From NCBI GenBank assembly GCA_025765595.1, contig JAIVFH010000004.1, forward strand, positions 434,001-498,000: a stretch of DNA of 64,000 bases, given 5' to 3'. This document shows, piece by piece, positions 34,540 to 44,058 of this stretch. Source of the DNA: Obelidium mucronatum. Lineage: Eukaryota > Chytridiomycota > Chytridiomycetes > Chytridiales > Chytriomycetaceae. Numbering within the stretch: the stretch's first letter is position 1; every line of letters starts with the position of its first letter. The position numbers and the translations under genes are program-made. Under the pieces are notes generated by a model. That model did no database searches. It saw only the letters and a program-made list of their open reading frames with translations, and was not told the DNA's origin.

Positions 34540-34547
34540 TATTTATA
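34540..34547 (-). promoter_or_regulatory. TATA box overlapping upstream stop codon
   Basis: On the minus strand TATAAATA covers the stop codon of the YeeE-like gene (TAA at 34545-34543) and stands 21 bp before the OCIA-like ATG (34518). If used, the OCIA-like promoter lies within the end of its neighbour and the 5'UTR would be a few bases. Confidence 0.4.
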
Positions 34548-35817
34548 ATACACCAACCGCTGCGCCCGGAAGGGGTCCCACCGCCGCGGCAACAGCAGTC
34601 CCCGCCGCAAACATGGCCGCAATAGTCACAAGACTCGCAACTCCAAGCTGCGCCAACCCACTCAACCCGTGTCCACTCGTGCATCCACCAGCAACACGCG
34701 ATCCATACACCAACAACACCCCACCACCCACAACCCGCGCCATACTCCCCACACCATACTCAACAAACACATTCCCAGGAATACTACCACTACTACTCCC
34801 AATCATTCCGGCTCCATACTTGAACCCACCCATCCACGCCGACAAGGCAGCGCCAGCCATGACGCCTCCCGTGAATCGAAGACTATGTGCGAGGTCCACG
34901 TAACCACTGTAATAAGGCGTATTGGTTTTCCAGTTTGGATCCACTGCGCGCACAAAAAGAGAGCCCATGTATGGGTACACGGCAGAAGCCCCAATCATGC
35001 TGCCAGTTAAAACAATATGCGTGATTTGACTGATTCCAACAGCGATACCAGCATGAATAGGGGACCAGGCGGGAGCAAATGGGTTGAACCCCAATGCTTC
35101 AAACTCAGGAAGTAATGAAAATGGATTACTATTTGCAGCAGTAGTACTAGAGGCAACCTGTAGAAAGTCATGAGTCATGTCCTTGGAATAATCGTTTCTC
35201 CAGTCAATTTGCGAGTTGATGAACCAAAGGAGGGGGAATCCCAGAAAACAAGCTCCCACGGCGATCGTTTGAATAGACACCCCAAGGACGCCATCAAATG
35301 TCTTTGATGGATTTTTGGATCCAAAGGCAGGCAAAAAATGTTTCGTGAGGTACTTGTGGAATGTTCCAAAAGTGATTGATCCAACAAGGAGACCGGCAAA
35401 CAGAAATGGCGAATGAGGAACTCCAGTAGCGAATTGAAGAAAAGCAGTTCCGGGGCATGCGCCAGAAAGTGCCATTCCCTTTTTATGTCGTGAGTGATCC
35501 CGATCACAAAAACAAACATGACTCACAGCGCCAACTCCCGCTCCACCCAAAATATTGCTTCCATATATTCCCAACGCGTTTATTCCAGCAGACATTGGCG
35601 GCTTAACACATCTCTCATAGACTCCCAGCTTCTCCAATACAGTAACGCCCACCAGTCCCACAACTGTAGCAGACAAAAATACAACAAGCATTTCCAGTTG
35701 AGTCCACTGCATTTGTCCGATAATCACAGATGGGAGATATACTTTGGCTTTTTCTAATGCAAACCCAAAGATAACGCCAGCCATCGCATGGCGCGTCAAG
35801 TTCCAAACTTTTGACAT
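34543..35817 (-). CDS. YeeE/YedE-family (sulfur transport domain) membrane protein
   Basis: Single-exon, 424-residue polytopic protein made of two YeeE/YedE half domains. Half 1 has AGVIFGFALEKAKVYLP and MLVVFLSATVVGLVGVTVL, then ILGGAGVGAVSHV, followed by the Cys motif GMALSGACPGTAFLQ. Half 2 has GGVMAGAALSAWMGGFKYGA and the signature VAGGCTSGHGLSGLAQLG. The GACPGT and GGCTSGHGLSG cysteines are the conserved residues that pass thiosulfate or other sulfur species in bacterial TsuA-type transporters. In a fungus the substrate is unproven. The start at 35817 lies in one unit of a 67-bp tandem duplication; a second ATG at 35884 in the other unit leads out of frame. Confidence 0.88.
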   Translation of the reverse strand: MSKVWNLTRHAMAGVIFGFALEKAKVYLPSVIIGQMQWTQLEMLVVFLSATVVGLVGVTVLEKLGVYERCVKPPMSAGINALGIYGSNILGGAGVGAVSHVCFCDRDHSRHKKGMALSGACPGTAFLQFATGVPHSPFLFAGLLVGSITFGTFHKYLTKHFLPAFGSKNPSKTFDGVLGVSIQTIAVGACFLGFPLLWFINSQIDWRNDYSKDMTHDFLQVASSTTAANSNPFSLLPEFEALGFNPFAPAWSPIHAGIAVGISQITHIVLTGSMIGASAVYPYMGSLFVRAVDPNWKTNTPYYSGYVDLAHSLRFTGGVMAGAALSAWMGGFKYGAGMIGSSSGSIPGNVFVEYGVGSMARVVGGGVLLVYGSRVAGGCTSGHGLSGLAQLGVASLVTIAAMFAAGTAVAAAVGPLPGAAVGVL

Positions 35818-35887
35818 TTTCTAATGCAAACCCAAAGATAACGCCAGCCATCACATGGCGCGTCAAGTTCCAAACTTTTGACATTTT
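35754..35887. repeat. 67-bp tandem duplication over a start codon
   Basis: The 67-bp unit at 35754-35820 is repeated at 35821-35887 with one visible difference (atcgcatgg versus atcacatgg). Each unit holds the ATG and first ~20 codons of the YeeE-like gene (minus strand). Because 67 is not a multiple of three, initiation at the upstream ATG (35884) runs into a wrong frame. Confidence 0.92.
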
Positions 35888-35982
35888 TACCAATAATTTC
35901 AATATTTAAACGACATGTATTTTTCTTGCCCCAAATATACAGTAAATAACAAGATTAGAGTGTTCCTAAACCGTCTTCCGAC

Positions 35983-37604
35983 TCATCCAAACAAGATGCT
36001 AGTCTTCCCACCAGGTGGAGCCAACACCTTACTAGATGGTCTTTCGTAGTTTGGCTCACTCAGCGCGTTTCTATCTCTCAATCCGTTTCCAGGAGCGCCA
36101 ACCATTCCAGAAGCAGCTGGGGCAGCAGAGTTGCTGTTTCCACCAACAGGCATGTCGTCAAAACCGCCACCAAACAGGTTGTTGTGGTCGTGAGCATGGG
36201 CACTCATCTTGCGACCAAAGTGCTTGGTGTTGGGCGCTTCGTACCCAGCAGCTTCAGCTTCGAGGGCCTTACGGTCAGCAATTTCGTGTTGGGTTTCATT
36301 TGGGTTGTGGTAGGCACCTTTTCCAGTCTTGTGGGCAGTTTTGGTTGAGCCTCCCATGTCCCAGTGAGTTTCATTGTGGGTGTGGTAAGCAGACTTGCGT
36401 GCAGCGGCATTGGGGAGAGGTGCGTCGTCAAAAGATTGTGGTTCAGACAGTGAAGACCAGTTGGGGTCACGGCGCCCAGTCTTTCTAACTGGAGCAGCTT
36501 GTTGGACTTGGTCATCAGTCATGAATGGAGCAGCTTGACGAGTAGGGGCGGCTTTGACAGGTTCTGGTTCAGTGTTGAAAATGTTGGAAGATGGGCCACC
36601 TGGCCTGTGGATAACACGGGACGATGGGCGAGCTCCAGTAACAGGTTCGGTTTGAGAAAGAAGGTTGCCCATTGCAGAAGGTTCATGGCGAGTGGCTGCA
36701 ACCTGAGCTTCTTGGGTACCAAAAATGTTTTCAGAGCTAGTTGGCTTTCTTGGTGGCGCAGAGGAGACGGCAGGAATGGATTCTAAGAAGAATGTGTTAT
36801 AGAACTTTCGAGCAAGAGACAAATAAATAAAACAAACCTTCTTCTGGTTCATATTCGTATTGCTCATTAGGACCACGAGCAACAATCAGGTTGTTGTATG
36901 GCTCCTTCAAGCGATCGACAATTCTTGGGCCCAAAACTGGCAAGATAACTTCGGAAGAGTTGGACTTGCAGTACAAGGAGTTGGGAAGAACTCCAATTTG
37001 TCTCAACACGGTTCCTTGGTCCCAGTACATGTGCAACGTTTGAATTTTGTCAGAAGAAGCATCAAAGTGGACGATTGTAACCTGGAAAAGAGGAGGATGA
37101 GTGTGAGTTGAATAGAAAGTGATATGACACGTATTCTCTTGAAATTTAATATAAGGGGGAAATAATCAACGTACTAGGGGGAAGACGATGCGCTTGCGGG
37201 TTGGCTTCACGTTTGGCAGGATCCAGTCGATTTGCGAGTCGTGGACTAGAGTAATGAGGGCTTCTTCGACGAGCTGGTTCTGTGCCACGACAGTGGACAG
37301 GATCTGTACAGCCAAGCAATGCAAATTAGCGAGAGTGCACCAGCCAACACCCAACCACGCAGCGCCAAATCAAATCAAAACACACACACATATACACACA
37401 CACCTGCTCTTCAAAGTGCGCGTGTTCGCGCTGCGCAACATACGCTTTGACGAAGGCTGCCAGCGACGCCTGCGACCCGTCGGCGCCCTGGCCGCTCGGC
37501 GCGCACACAACGGTCGGCGCCGCCGCAGAGAAACACGCAAGCGCCGCTGCGGCGTTGGCGGCGGCGACGCTGCGCTTGAACTGCGAATACGCACTGACGG
37601 TCAT
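35983..37604 (-). CDS. NTF2-like domain protein with SPIRAL1/Jupiter-type C-terminal motifs
   Basis: Four exons. Exon 1 (from 37604; MTVSAYSQFKRSVAAANAAA) is very GC-rich. Exons 1-3 form an NTF2/SnoaL-like fold: LVEEALITLVHDSQIDW, RKRIVFPLV, VTIVHFDASSDKIQTLHMYWD and QGTVLRQIGVLP. The last exon is a disordered tail with two copies of a P-S-S-[RK]-V-[IL]-x-x-P-G-G motif (PSSRVIHRPGGPSSNIF and PSSKVLAPPGGKTSILFG). This is the signature of SPIRAL1/HN1-Jupiter microtubule-associated proteins. A repeated Y-H-x-[NH]-x-N-E-T-[QH] element (AYHTHNETHWDMGG and AYHNPNETQHEI) lies between them. Microtubule binding is an inference from the motif; the NTF2-like pocket has no assigned ligand. Confidence 0.72.
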
Positions 37605-38039
37605 TTTTGGCTTTTTTTTGTTTTCTTGGTTTTCTTTGCAAGTCTGGAAATGTCGGACGCGTCGGTCTGCTTTACTTGCTTTTATTTGCTTGGTTCGTAA
37701 ATAATGAGATACTAATAAAAATGATTGCCGTTGATTGGGTGTGTGTAAAAGCTGTTTGCACTTTAAGTCTCGACAGCTTGGCATGATTTCAATCACGCGT
37801 TTCCAATCACCCTTCTAGCTACACCCAGTTGCGCGATTCAGGCATTGAAGTTTGCAGTTTGACAGATCGAACTGAGGGTTTCATCCGTCGAAACTTTACT
37901 CTCCCCTGTTTGACTTTTTTCTTTCGGTTGCAATAATGACTTGGAATCTGAACCTTTACCTTCTGCTCGATTCAAAGAAAAGAGATTGGTGACCATATTC
38001 ATGCAGGAAATACCAATAGCCGGTTTTCTTTTTTAGAGC
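37605..38039. other. Intergenic region with diverged repeat
   Basis: Promoter region of the NTF2-like gene and, further right, a stretch at about 37862-37960 (gaactgagggtttcatccg, then cgaaacttt, then cttggaatctg). A diverged copy lies at about 41090-41215. No intact gene is seen. Confidence 0.45.
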
Positions 38040-39170
38040 GGACATTTTTTCTCGAGATACTTTTACGATTATTGGATTACTGTGGCGGCTGTCAACCCCT
38101 GGAGGGAAACTTGCCTGTATTCCACAGTCGCAGTCCGTGATGGTCTTTAGGAACTGCAGCTACAACAAGCATCAAGACTGAGAGATGGAGAAGTCTTCTT
38201 ATCTGATGAAATTGATGTTGAAGAGTTGAGTATCCTTTGATTTAAAATCCGAAATTGGTCGTGCCCTTTTTTTTTAGCCCCATACATATCTTACAGATCT
38301 ACAGCATCACAACTAAGTAGCTGACCAGATTAATTTTTTCATGTTCAGATTGCGGGGATAACGGTGGATTGTATACGATCAGAATCGATGATTGCGATGA
38401 TTCGAATACCAGTCTGAGGTTCCAGTCAAGCTGCGTAGTGAATCACAAGGACCATAGATTATGGCTAACTAAAGCTGCTTGGTACACTTCTATTCAGCGG
38501 CAAAGTATTGGTTAAATCGGTCTGAATCGTAAAAAGAATGGAGCAGCTGAGGATATTATTACCCCATTATTACCTGGCTCAGACGAGAATGAGGACAGCC
38601 GGTACACAATCGCCGTCTTCAATGAGTAATTCATTCTTAGAGATTATCGCTCGAACGTCTGTATTTAATATCACGGAGGTCCTGCGATTCTGGTGGGGGA
38701 TGTTTCAACAAGATCTGATATTCAGCTGCCTTTCCCGATAGTCCAGAAACCCATGCATTATTCTGTCGGATATTTTATATTGTCCGATAACTCGAGTTAT
38801 GGTTTGTCTACTGCGTCCGCCATCGTTCAACAGTTCAAGTATCAAATCAATACTTCAAAGATCCTGCGAAACATCAAATAGCAGAACATAAGTCTAAGTT
38901 GAGAGTCATCAGAGGTTGAAGAAAAAAAGTCGCCGATTTTGGGATCGACAAACAAACTTAGTGGAGGGCTACGAATTTATCCGCCAAACTTGATGCAATT
39001 CCAGTGCTATTGATGTCCTGGAGTCGCGTTTAACCCATGATTCTTATTGGATACGTGTGAAGCCGCATGAAGACTGCCAACAAAAAACCAGGCTTAGCTC
39101 CATTCTGCTCTATTTTTCAATCCGTGGGATGTTTAGTTTTCGTGTTAGCGCGTTGCTAGTTTTAAGGTGA
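38040..39170 (+). pseudogene. Decayed or poorly resolved multi-exon coding remnant
   Basis: No long reading frame, but protein-like segments follow one another on the plus strand: YDYWITVAAVNPWRETC, then a TAG, then LQQASRLRDGEVFLSDEID. Further on are CGDNGGLYTIRIDDCDDSN with HRLWLTKAAW, then GAAEDIITPLLPGSDENED with RYTIAVFNE, then GGPAILVGDVSTRSDIQLP with SVGYFILSDNSSYGL. Last comes DSYWIRVKPHEDC. Some can be joined by plausible short introns (for example TG|GTACAC...AAAAAG|AATGGA). The YWI-x-V...C and YTI-x-[IV] pieces look like repeats of a secreted beta-rich protein. At least one in-frame TAG and several unjoinable frames suggest a pseudogene. No family recognised. Confidence 0.35.
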
Positions 39171-39669
39171 GGACTGTGGACCTAGAATCAAAAACCGCCG
39201 CACTTTTCCACAATCCACAAAGGAAAAGGTCAATATCCTCAAAAGACGCTCACCAAACGACGCATAATAGTTTCTTCGCAGTATAAGCGCCTATATCGGG
39301 TATAGGTGTGAATATCGACCTTGGCGGCACTTGAACTCATTTGGGGAAAGCAAAGAAAGGAGAAGAAAAAAACGTGGTCGCGCAAATCAAATAATCTGAA
39401 ATCCTTTCCTCCAGTCCTTCCAAGAAAAGTATGATTAATAAGACGGAATGACAAAGGGGATTGCAAGGAATTACGTTGCAAGCTTGCAGTTTGTCTCCCA
39501 TCATTCTTTTCAGCCCAGCTTTAATGCTGCGCGAGAAAATAAAAAAGTGCGCTTCTTATTGGTGAGTGGAAGTTTTCATCAAACGCCCCTTCAATTTTCC
39601 TCAAGAATTCAGATGAACCTTATTCAACAGAAATATCTGATCTCATGTATTTAATTTACTAGACTTTGT
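39171..39669. other. Intergenic, no gene seen
   Basis: Short open frames exist on both strands but none has domain features or splice continuity. The AT-rich part near 39640-39665 lies 3' of the minus-strand gene that follows. Confidence 0.4.
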
Positions 39670-40329
39670 TTATCCTCTCGAAGGATTTGACGCCCTTTTG
39701 GAAGCACCAGCTGCTCTCCGCACCCGAAACTCAACAGAATATGGAATCACTCGAACACTACTCTCGCGAACATGCCTCAACTGCCGCGGTATATAATGCG
39801 CCCCAAACCATTCAATATGACCCGCTCGCTTCATCCCCTTCATCATCCATTCATCCAACTCATCCTTCACTCCTCGATAATGCAACTCCAAAACATGATT
39901 GATGTGCAACACAACAAAGTCAAGCACGACGCGATTCAAAATCATCCATGATACCCTGTACGCTTCAGATACAATGAATCGAAGGAGGGATTCAGGTGTT
40001 TCTCCCTTGAAGGCCAAGTATCCTGGTGACGATCGTGTTCCTCCGAATGGGATGGGGCTGCTTGGGTGGAATAGTCGACCGGCAAGTGCGTAAATTAGGC
40101 GGGCTGGGTGGTGTACTTTTGTTTCTTGGAAGAGCGTCATGATGAGGTTGATGGTTTGTTGGGGTTCGTTTTCTCTATCGATTTGGGGAGTGGGAGTAGT
40201 GAGGATCCTTGTTGACTCTGGTGCTCGAGATATTCGAAAAAACGACGGAGTCGGTATACCAGTGGTTGCTGTTGTTGTTGGCTGTTGTTGCTGTTGCTGT
40301 GGTGTGCTCGTTTGGATGGAGTTTGACAT
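39670..40329 (-). CDS. Hypothetical protein with poly-Gln N-terminus
   Basis: Single-exon frame of 219 aa, not recognised. The N-terminus is low-complexity (MSNSIQTSTPQQQQQQPTT). The middle appears folded and helical: INLIMTLFQETKVHHPARLI, YALAGRLF, then ESLLRFIVSEAYRVSWMILN and FVVLHINHVLELHY. The end is basic. The shape, a small all-helical unit with conserved-looking Trp/His/Leu positions, vaguely recalls cyclin-like regulatory proteins (the VSEAYRVSWMILNR stretch), but no signature confirms that. It stands alone in the gene-poor 4-kb interval and has normal codon composition. Confidence 0.5.
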   Translation of the reverse strand: MSNSIQTSTPQQQQQQPTTTATTGIPTPSFFRISRAPESTRILTTPTPQIDRENEPQQTINLIMTLFQETKVHHPARLIYALAGRLFHPSSPIPFGGTRSSPGYLAFKGETPESLLRFIVSEAYRVSWMILNRVVLDFVVLHINHVLELHYRGVKDELDEWMMKGMKRAGHIEWFGAHYIPRQLRHVRESSVRVIPYSVEFRVRRAAGASKRASNPSRG

Positions 40330-41695
40330 TATTGAGAGTTTAAATTAATTCCAATCCAATAAGACAAATACTGAGGTAGTGTGATATGCTTTTTGTATTG
40401 GATTTGGTGATTAATTTGAGGGTGTTTTGTAGGGGATCGCTGGAGCCATTTTCTTGGGTGCAGGGTTGGTTGAACAGGTCGATCACACAAATATACTCCA
40501 ATACATGGCAGTTCATCTCAGTTCATGACTGAATGAATTTCTTCTAATGCATTTGTGCCACAATTCTTGGCAAGCTTGCGATATTTTCATCTCAGTCAGT
40601 TGGACCTTGCAGACACTGTGCGACAGTTGGAGGACGCATGGCTGAATGCATCGTCCGTGTGTGGAATTTCTTGAACGAAAGTCTTCCTGATGGATATTTC
40701 GAATAATTTCGTGCACTGTTGGTTTTGGTTTGTCGGTAATAGGGGCAGGAGAAAGTGGTGGTCAAGATCAATGCCGTTTCACTTAATTCACTAGAGAAAT
40801 ATTGATTTTAGTTCTCATATTAGAGGGACTGGAGTGGAAGGAGATTGGCGCGAAGAGATTTGGTGCTGTTTTGAGTCTTGTTCGCTATAACTTGCTGGTT
40901 GTCACGGTTTCGGCCAAATTCAATAATTACTATTATTTTCGATTACTGCCAATGATTGACATGGTGTTCTTGAAAAAAAAAATCACGCGCTCCGACATAG
41001 TTGTGACACTCAGAATAAGAATACCTGCAGCCAGAAGAAACGATTAAAACCAGTCTTGATTTAAATTATTTAACTTTCGCAGTTTTACGGGCGGAATTGA
41101 GGGTTTCATTGACGGAAACTTTCATCTTTTTCTGTAGATTGGAGATTCCGTTCGGAATCTCGAGATTTCTTTGTTCCTTCGTTTTCAAGTCATAATCGGC
41201 GAATTTGGAATCTGTCCTTTTTAACTCGAATTGCATCATGCCGTTTTAGTAGTAATCCATTTCCTTAGGTGCCCTCTTGGGCTAAAGAACTGATGCGTGC
41301 CCTGCTAATCAGTATAATCAATCGCCATTCCTGTTGGTTCGTTTTTTTTTTTGGAGATTGTCGAAAAGGAGGCACGCATCACTGGGCGAGAGTTTCAGCT
41401 TGACAAATCGTATGAGGACCGATCGCAACCTTTTCCTTACTTAGGATTACCATCCCTTTTAAATGTACAGAGTCCTGTATAGATCCGAGCCGCTGTTAGT
41501 TGAAAAGACTCTAGGAGATCCTTTCTGACAAATCCTTCCAGCGTGCCTTTCAAAAAAAAATTCTGGTGATGTTGAAAAAAAATTTTCACGAGAAAATTTT
41601 CAGAAGAAAAAAAATCGAGGAGGAAAAGCCTCTATAAAACCAGGGCAAAAAGCCCTTGTGCCAAAACCCACAAAAAACAGCCTCCATACCAAAGG
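40330..41695. other. Gene-poor interval upstream of alkaline phosphatase
   Basis: No complete gene. A minus-strand frame at 40513-40716 (HEIIRNIHQEDFRSRNST, then SHSVCKVQLTEMKISQAC) has a protein-like feel and may be a stray exon or relic, but stays unsupported. The stretch 41090-41215 repeats features of 37862-37960. Poly-A/T runs and AAAATTTTC repeats are frequent near 41570-41610, just before the TATA box of the next gene. Confidence 0.4.
41633..41639 (+). promoter_or_regulatory. TATA box of alkaline phosphatase 1
   Basis: TATAAAA, 63 bp before the ATG at 41696, preceded by a purine-rich run (cgaggaggaaaagcc). This is the best-placed TATA box in the window and suggests a strongly transcribed, regulated gene. 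Confidence 0.6.
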
Positions 41696-43993
41696 ATGCA
41701 ATTCAAATCACTGTTGATCATTGCTACTTTTGCCCTCACGGCTTTCGCTGCGCCAGACGCATCTACTCCAGCGGTTGGTCAAAAGAACCGTTACCGTGCA
41801 TTGCCACGTGGATCCAACCTTGCTATCGTTCCTGTCGATGGTGCTGAGTTTCTTGCTGGACAGGTTTGTATCTTTGTTTAATTGCAGCAATTTCTCTGTA
41901 TTCTAACTTGACATCTAGAAATTCGACATTTCCGTTGAGCTTCACTCTGAAGATGGAAAGGCTCCAGACTTGTCTGCTCTGTCCTTCACCATTAACGGCA
42001 AACAAGTGAAAGATGTGATCGTCAACGCTACCGCCCCATACACCAGCACCTACAACAGCACTTACTACGCCGACGGACAATCCGAATACGCCAACAAACC
42101 AACAACATTCCACGTCTCCCGGGCTTCATGGCGCCGTCTTTCCCTCCCAGCTTCCGGCGACTACAACGTCGAACTCTCTGTCGGCTCCGAAAAGGTCAAA
42201 GCCAAATGGGTCGTCAAAGGTTCCTCCACCCGCAAAGTCAAAAACGCCCTCCTCTTTATCGGAGACGGTATGGCTCCCACCATGATCAGCGCCGCCCGCT
42301 ACATTTCCAGAAACACCAAATTCGGCAAATTCGCAAACGGCGAAGGATTCCTTGAAATGGAAAAATGGGACACGATGGGGAAAATCTCAACCAACGGTAT
42401 CGACGCAATCATCACCGATTCCGCCAACTCTGCCGCCGCTTACACTTCCGGACACAAGGGCTGGGTCAACACGCTGAACGTTTACGCGGATACTACCACC
42501 GGCGATCAATTGGATGACGCCAAAGTCGAAACCATCACTGAAGTCATTCGCCGTGTTCGTCCGGGAATGTGCATTGGTATTGTTACTACCGCTTCCGTGG
42601 TAGACGCTACTCCAGCCGCTTTCTACGGACACACGCGTTCGCGTTCCCAAGGAGATGTCCTCGTTGACCAGGCTTTGAACGGATTCAAGCACTTGGTGTT
42701 GACCAACAAGACTAGCAACACTTGGGTTGAAAGGGGGGAATCCATGCCATGGGGTCCAGCTGTGAAGCCAGATGTTCTCTTTGGTGGAGGTGGTGACAGA
42801 TTCAAGGGAAGCAAAGCCATGAACGGATCCAACTACTACGACGCCTTCACTGCCGCGGGGTACAAGGTTGTGAATGACAAGGATGAGTTGAAGAACGTTG
42901 GTACCGGTGGTGCTGTTCTCGGAATCTTTACTGCTGGACACATGGATACTTGGTATGAGCGGGAATTCAACAAGGAAGGTTTGAAGACCAACCCAAACTC
43001 GAGCCCAAAGCTTGACAAGACTACTGCCATGAACCAACCTGGATTGGAGCTCATGACCTTGAAGGCTATTGAAATCATGGAAAAGAAGTGTTCTGACGGT
43101 TGGTTCCTCATGTCTGAAGCCGCTGCCGTCGACAAGTCTATGCACCCAATGGAGTGAGTAGCCTTTCTTTTTTTTAGATTTTATTCTTGTTTATCAGTTT
43201 CTGACTGTTTTGTTTTTTCTATAGCTACGACCGTGGACTTGCTGACCTTTTGGAATTGGACCGTACTTTGAAGGCTGTCCGCTCCTTGCCAAGCGCCAAA
43301 GAAACCGCCATCTTCTTGACCGCCGACCACGCCCAAGGGTACGACGTTTACGGATCCGTTGACTTGAACTACTTCCGAAGTGCCGCCAACGACGACTCTG
43401 TCGGTGCTGATGGAAAGCCAAACTTGAACAACCCAGGAACGTGGCACGTCGAGCAGCGTAACGCGATTGGTGTCTACCAAGATGCTGGATGGGTTGACAA
43501 TGTCCTTGACGCCAACGGTCTTCCAACTAGATTCACTGAAACTAGATACCGTTTGGCTGGAGGTAAAGTTGACATGCCAGACCACGTTGAGAACTTTGAA
43601 TTCAAGGCTCCAGCTGCTGGTGCCAACCCTTTGACTCGTAACCCAGCAATTGTGTTGGCAGCAAACAACGGAACTATGGTTATTCACGACACTGAAGTGT
43701 ACATGGCAGACCCACACGACTCTGTCAACAGCATTGGTTTGCCAAGAGCTGGAAACTTGCCTGCCAGCTCTGGACACACTGTCCACACTCTTCAAGCCGT
43801 TGACCTCTACTGCTTTGGTCCTGTTGCTGCATCTTGTGGAAAGCACATGGACAACACTGAATTGTTTTTCTTGATGGCAAACGCGTTGGGACTTGGTGAT
43901 GTTGCCGATGCTCCCTCCAAGAATGTTTACTCTTCTGCTGCTTCCTTCAGCATCTCTGCTTTTGTAGCCCTTTCTGCGGCTCTTTTCCTTTAA
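41696..43993 (+). CDS. Secreted GPI-type alkaline phosphatase, copy 1
   Basis: Three exons (41696-41863, 41919-43153, 43225-43993). A signal peptide (MQFKSLLIIATFALTAFA) precedes an extra N-terminal beta domain of ~130 residues (PRGSNLAIVPVDGAEFLAGQ, then KFDISVELHSED) that the classic enzymes lack. The catalytic domain has ALLFIGDGMAP (metal ligand Asp) and the nucleophile Ser in ITDSANSAAAYTSG. GIVTTASVVDATPAAFYGH, the AIFLTADHAQGYD Asp-His ligands and a late HTVHTLQAVDLYCFGP histidine block complete the site. The C-terminal FSISAFVALSAALFL after a small-residue patch fits a GPI-anchor signal. It hydrolyses phosphomonoesters extracellularly. A paralogue with the same intron positions lies on the opposite strand at 57134-59531. 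Confidence 0.93.
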
Positions 43994-44058
43994 GTTCTTC
44001 TTTTTTTAATTGTTTACGAAATAGTTTAATTTGCATTAAAAAAAGGTTATTTAATAAA

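Noticed and set aside
35615..35902. Minus-strand frame of 95 codons at the YeeE duplication
   Set aside because: It begins at the duplicated ATG and then reads the true gene out of frame; it is a by-product of the 67-bp duplication.
38390..38410. tRNA-like T-loop sequence gattcgaatacc
   Set aside because: No matching acceptor stem, D-arm or anticodon arm around it; the sequence reads as coding (IDDCDDSNTS).
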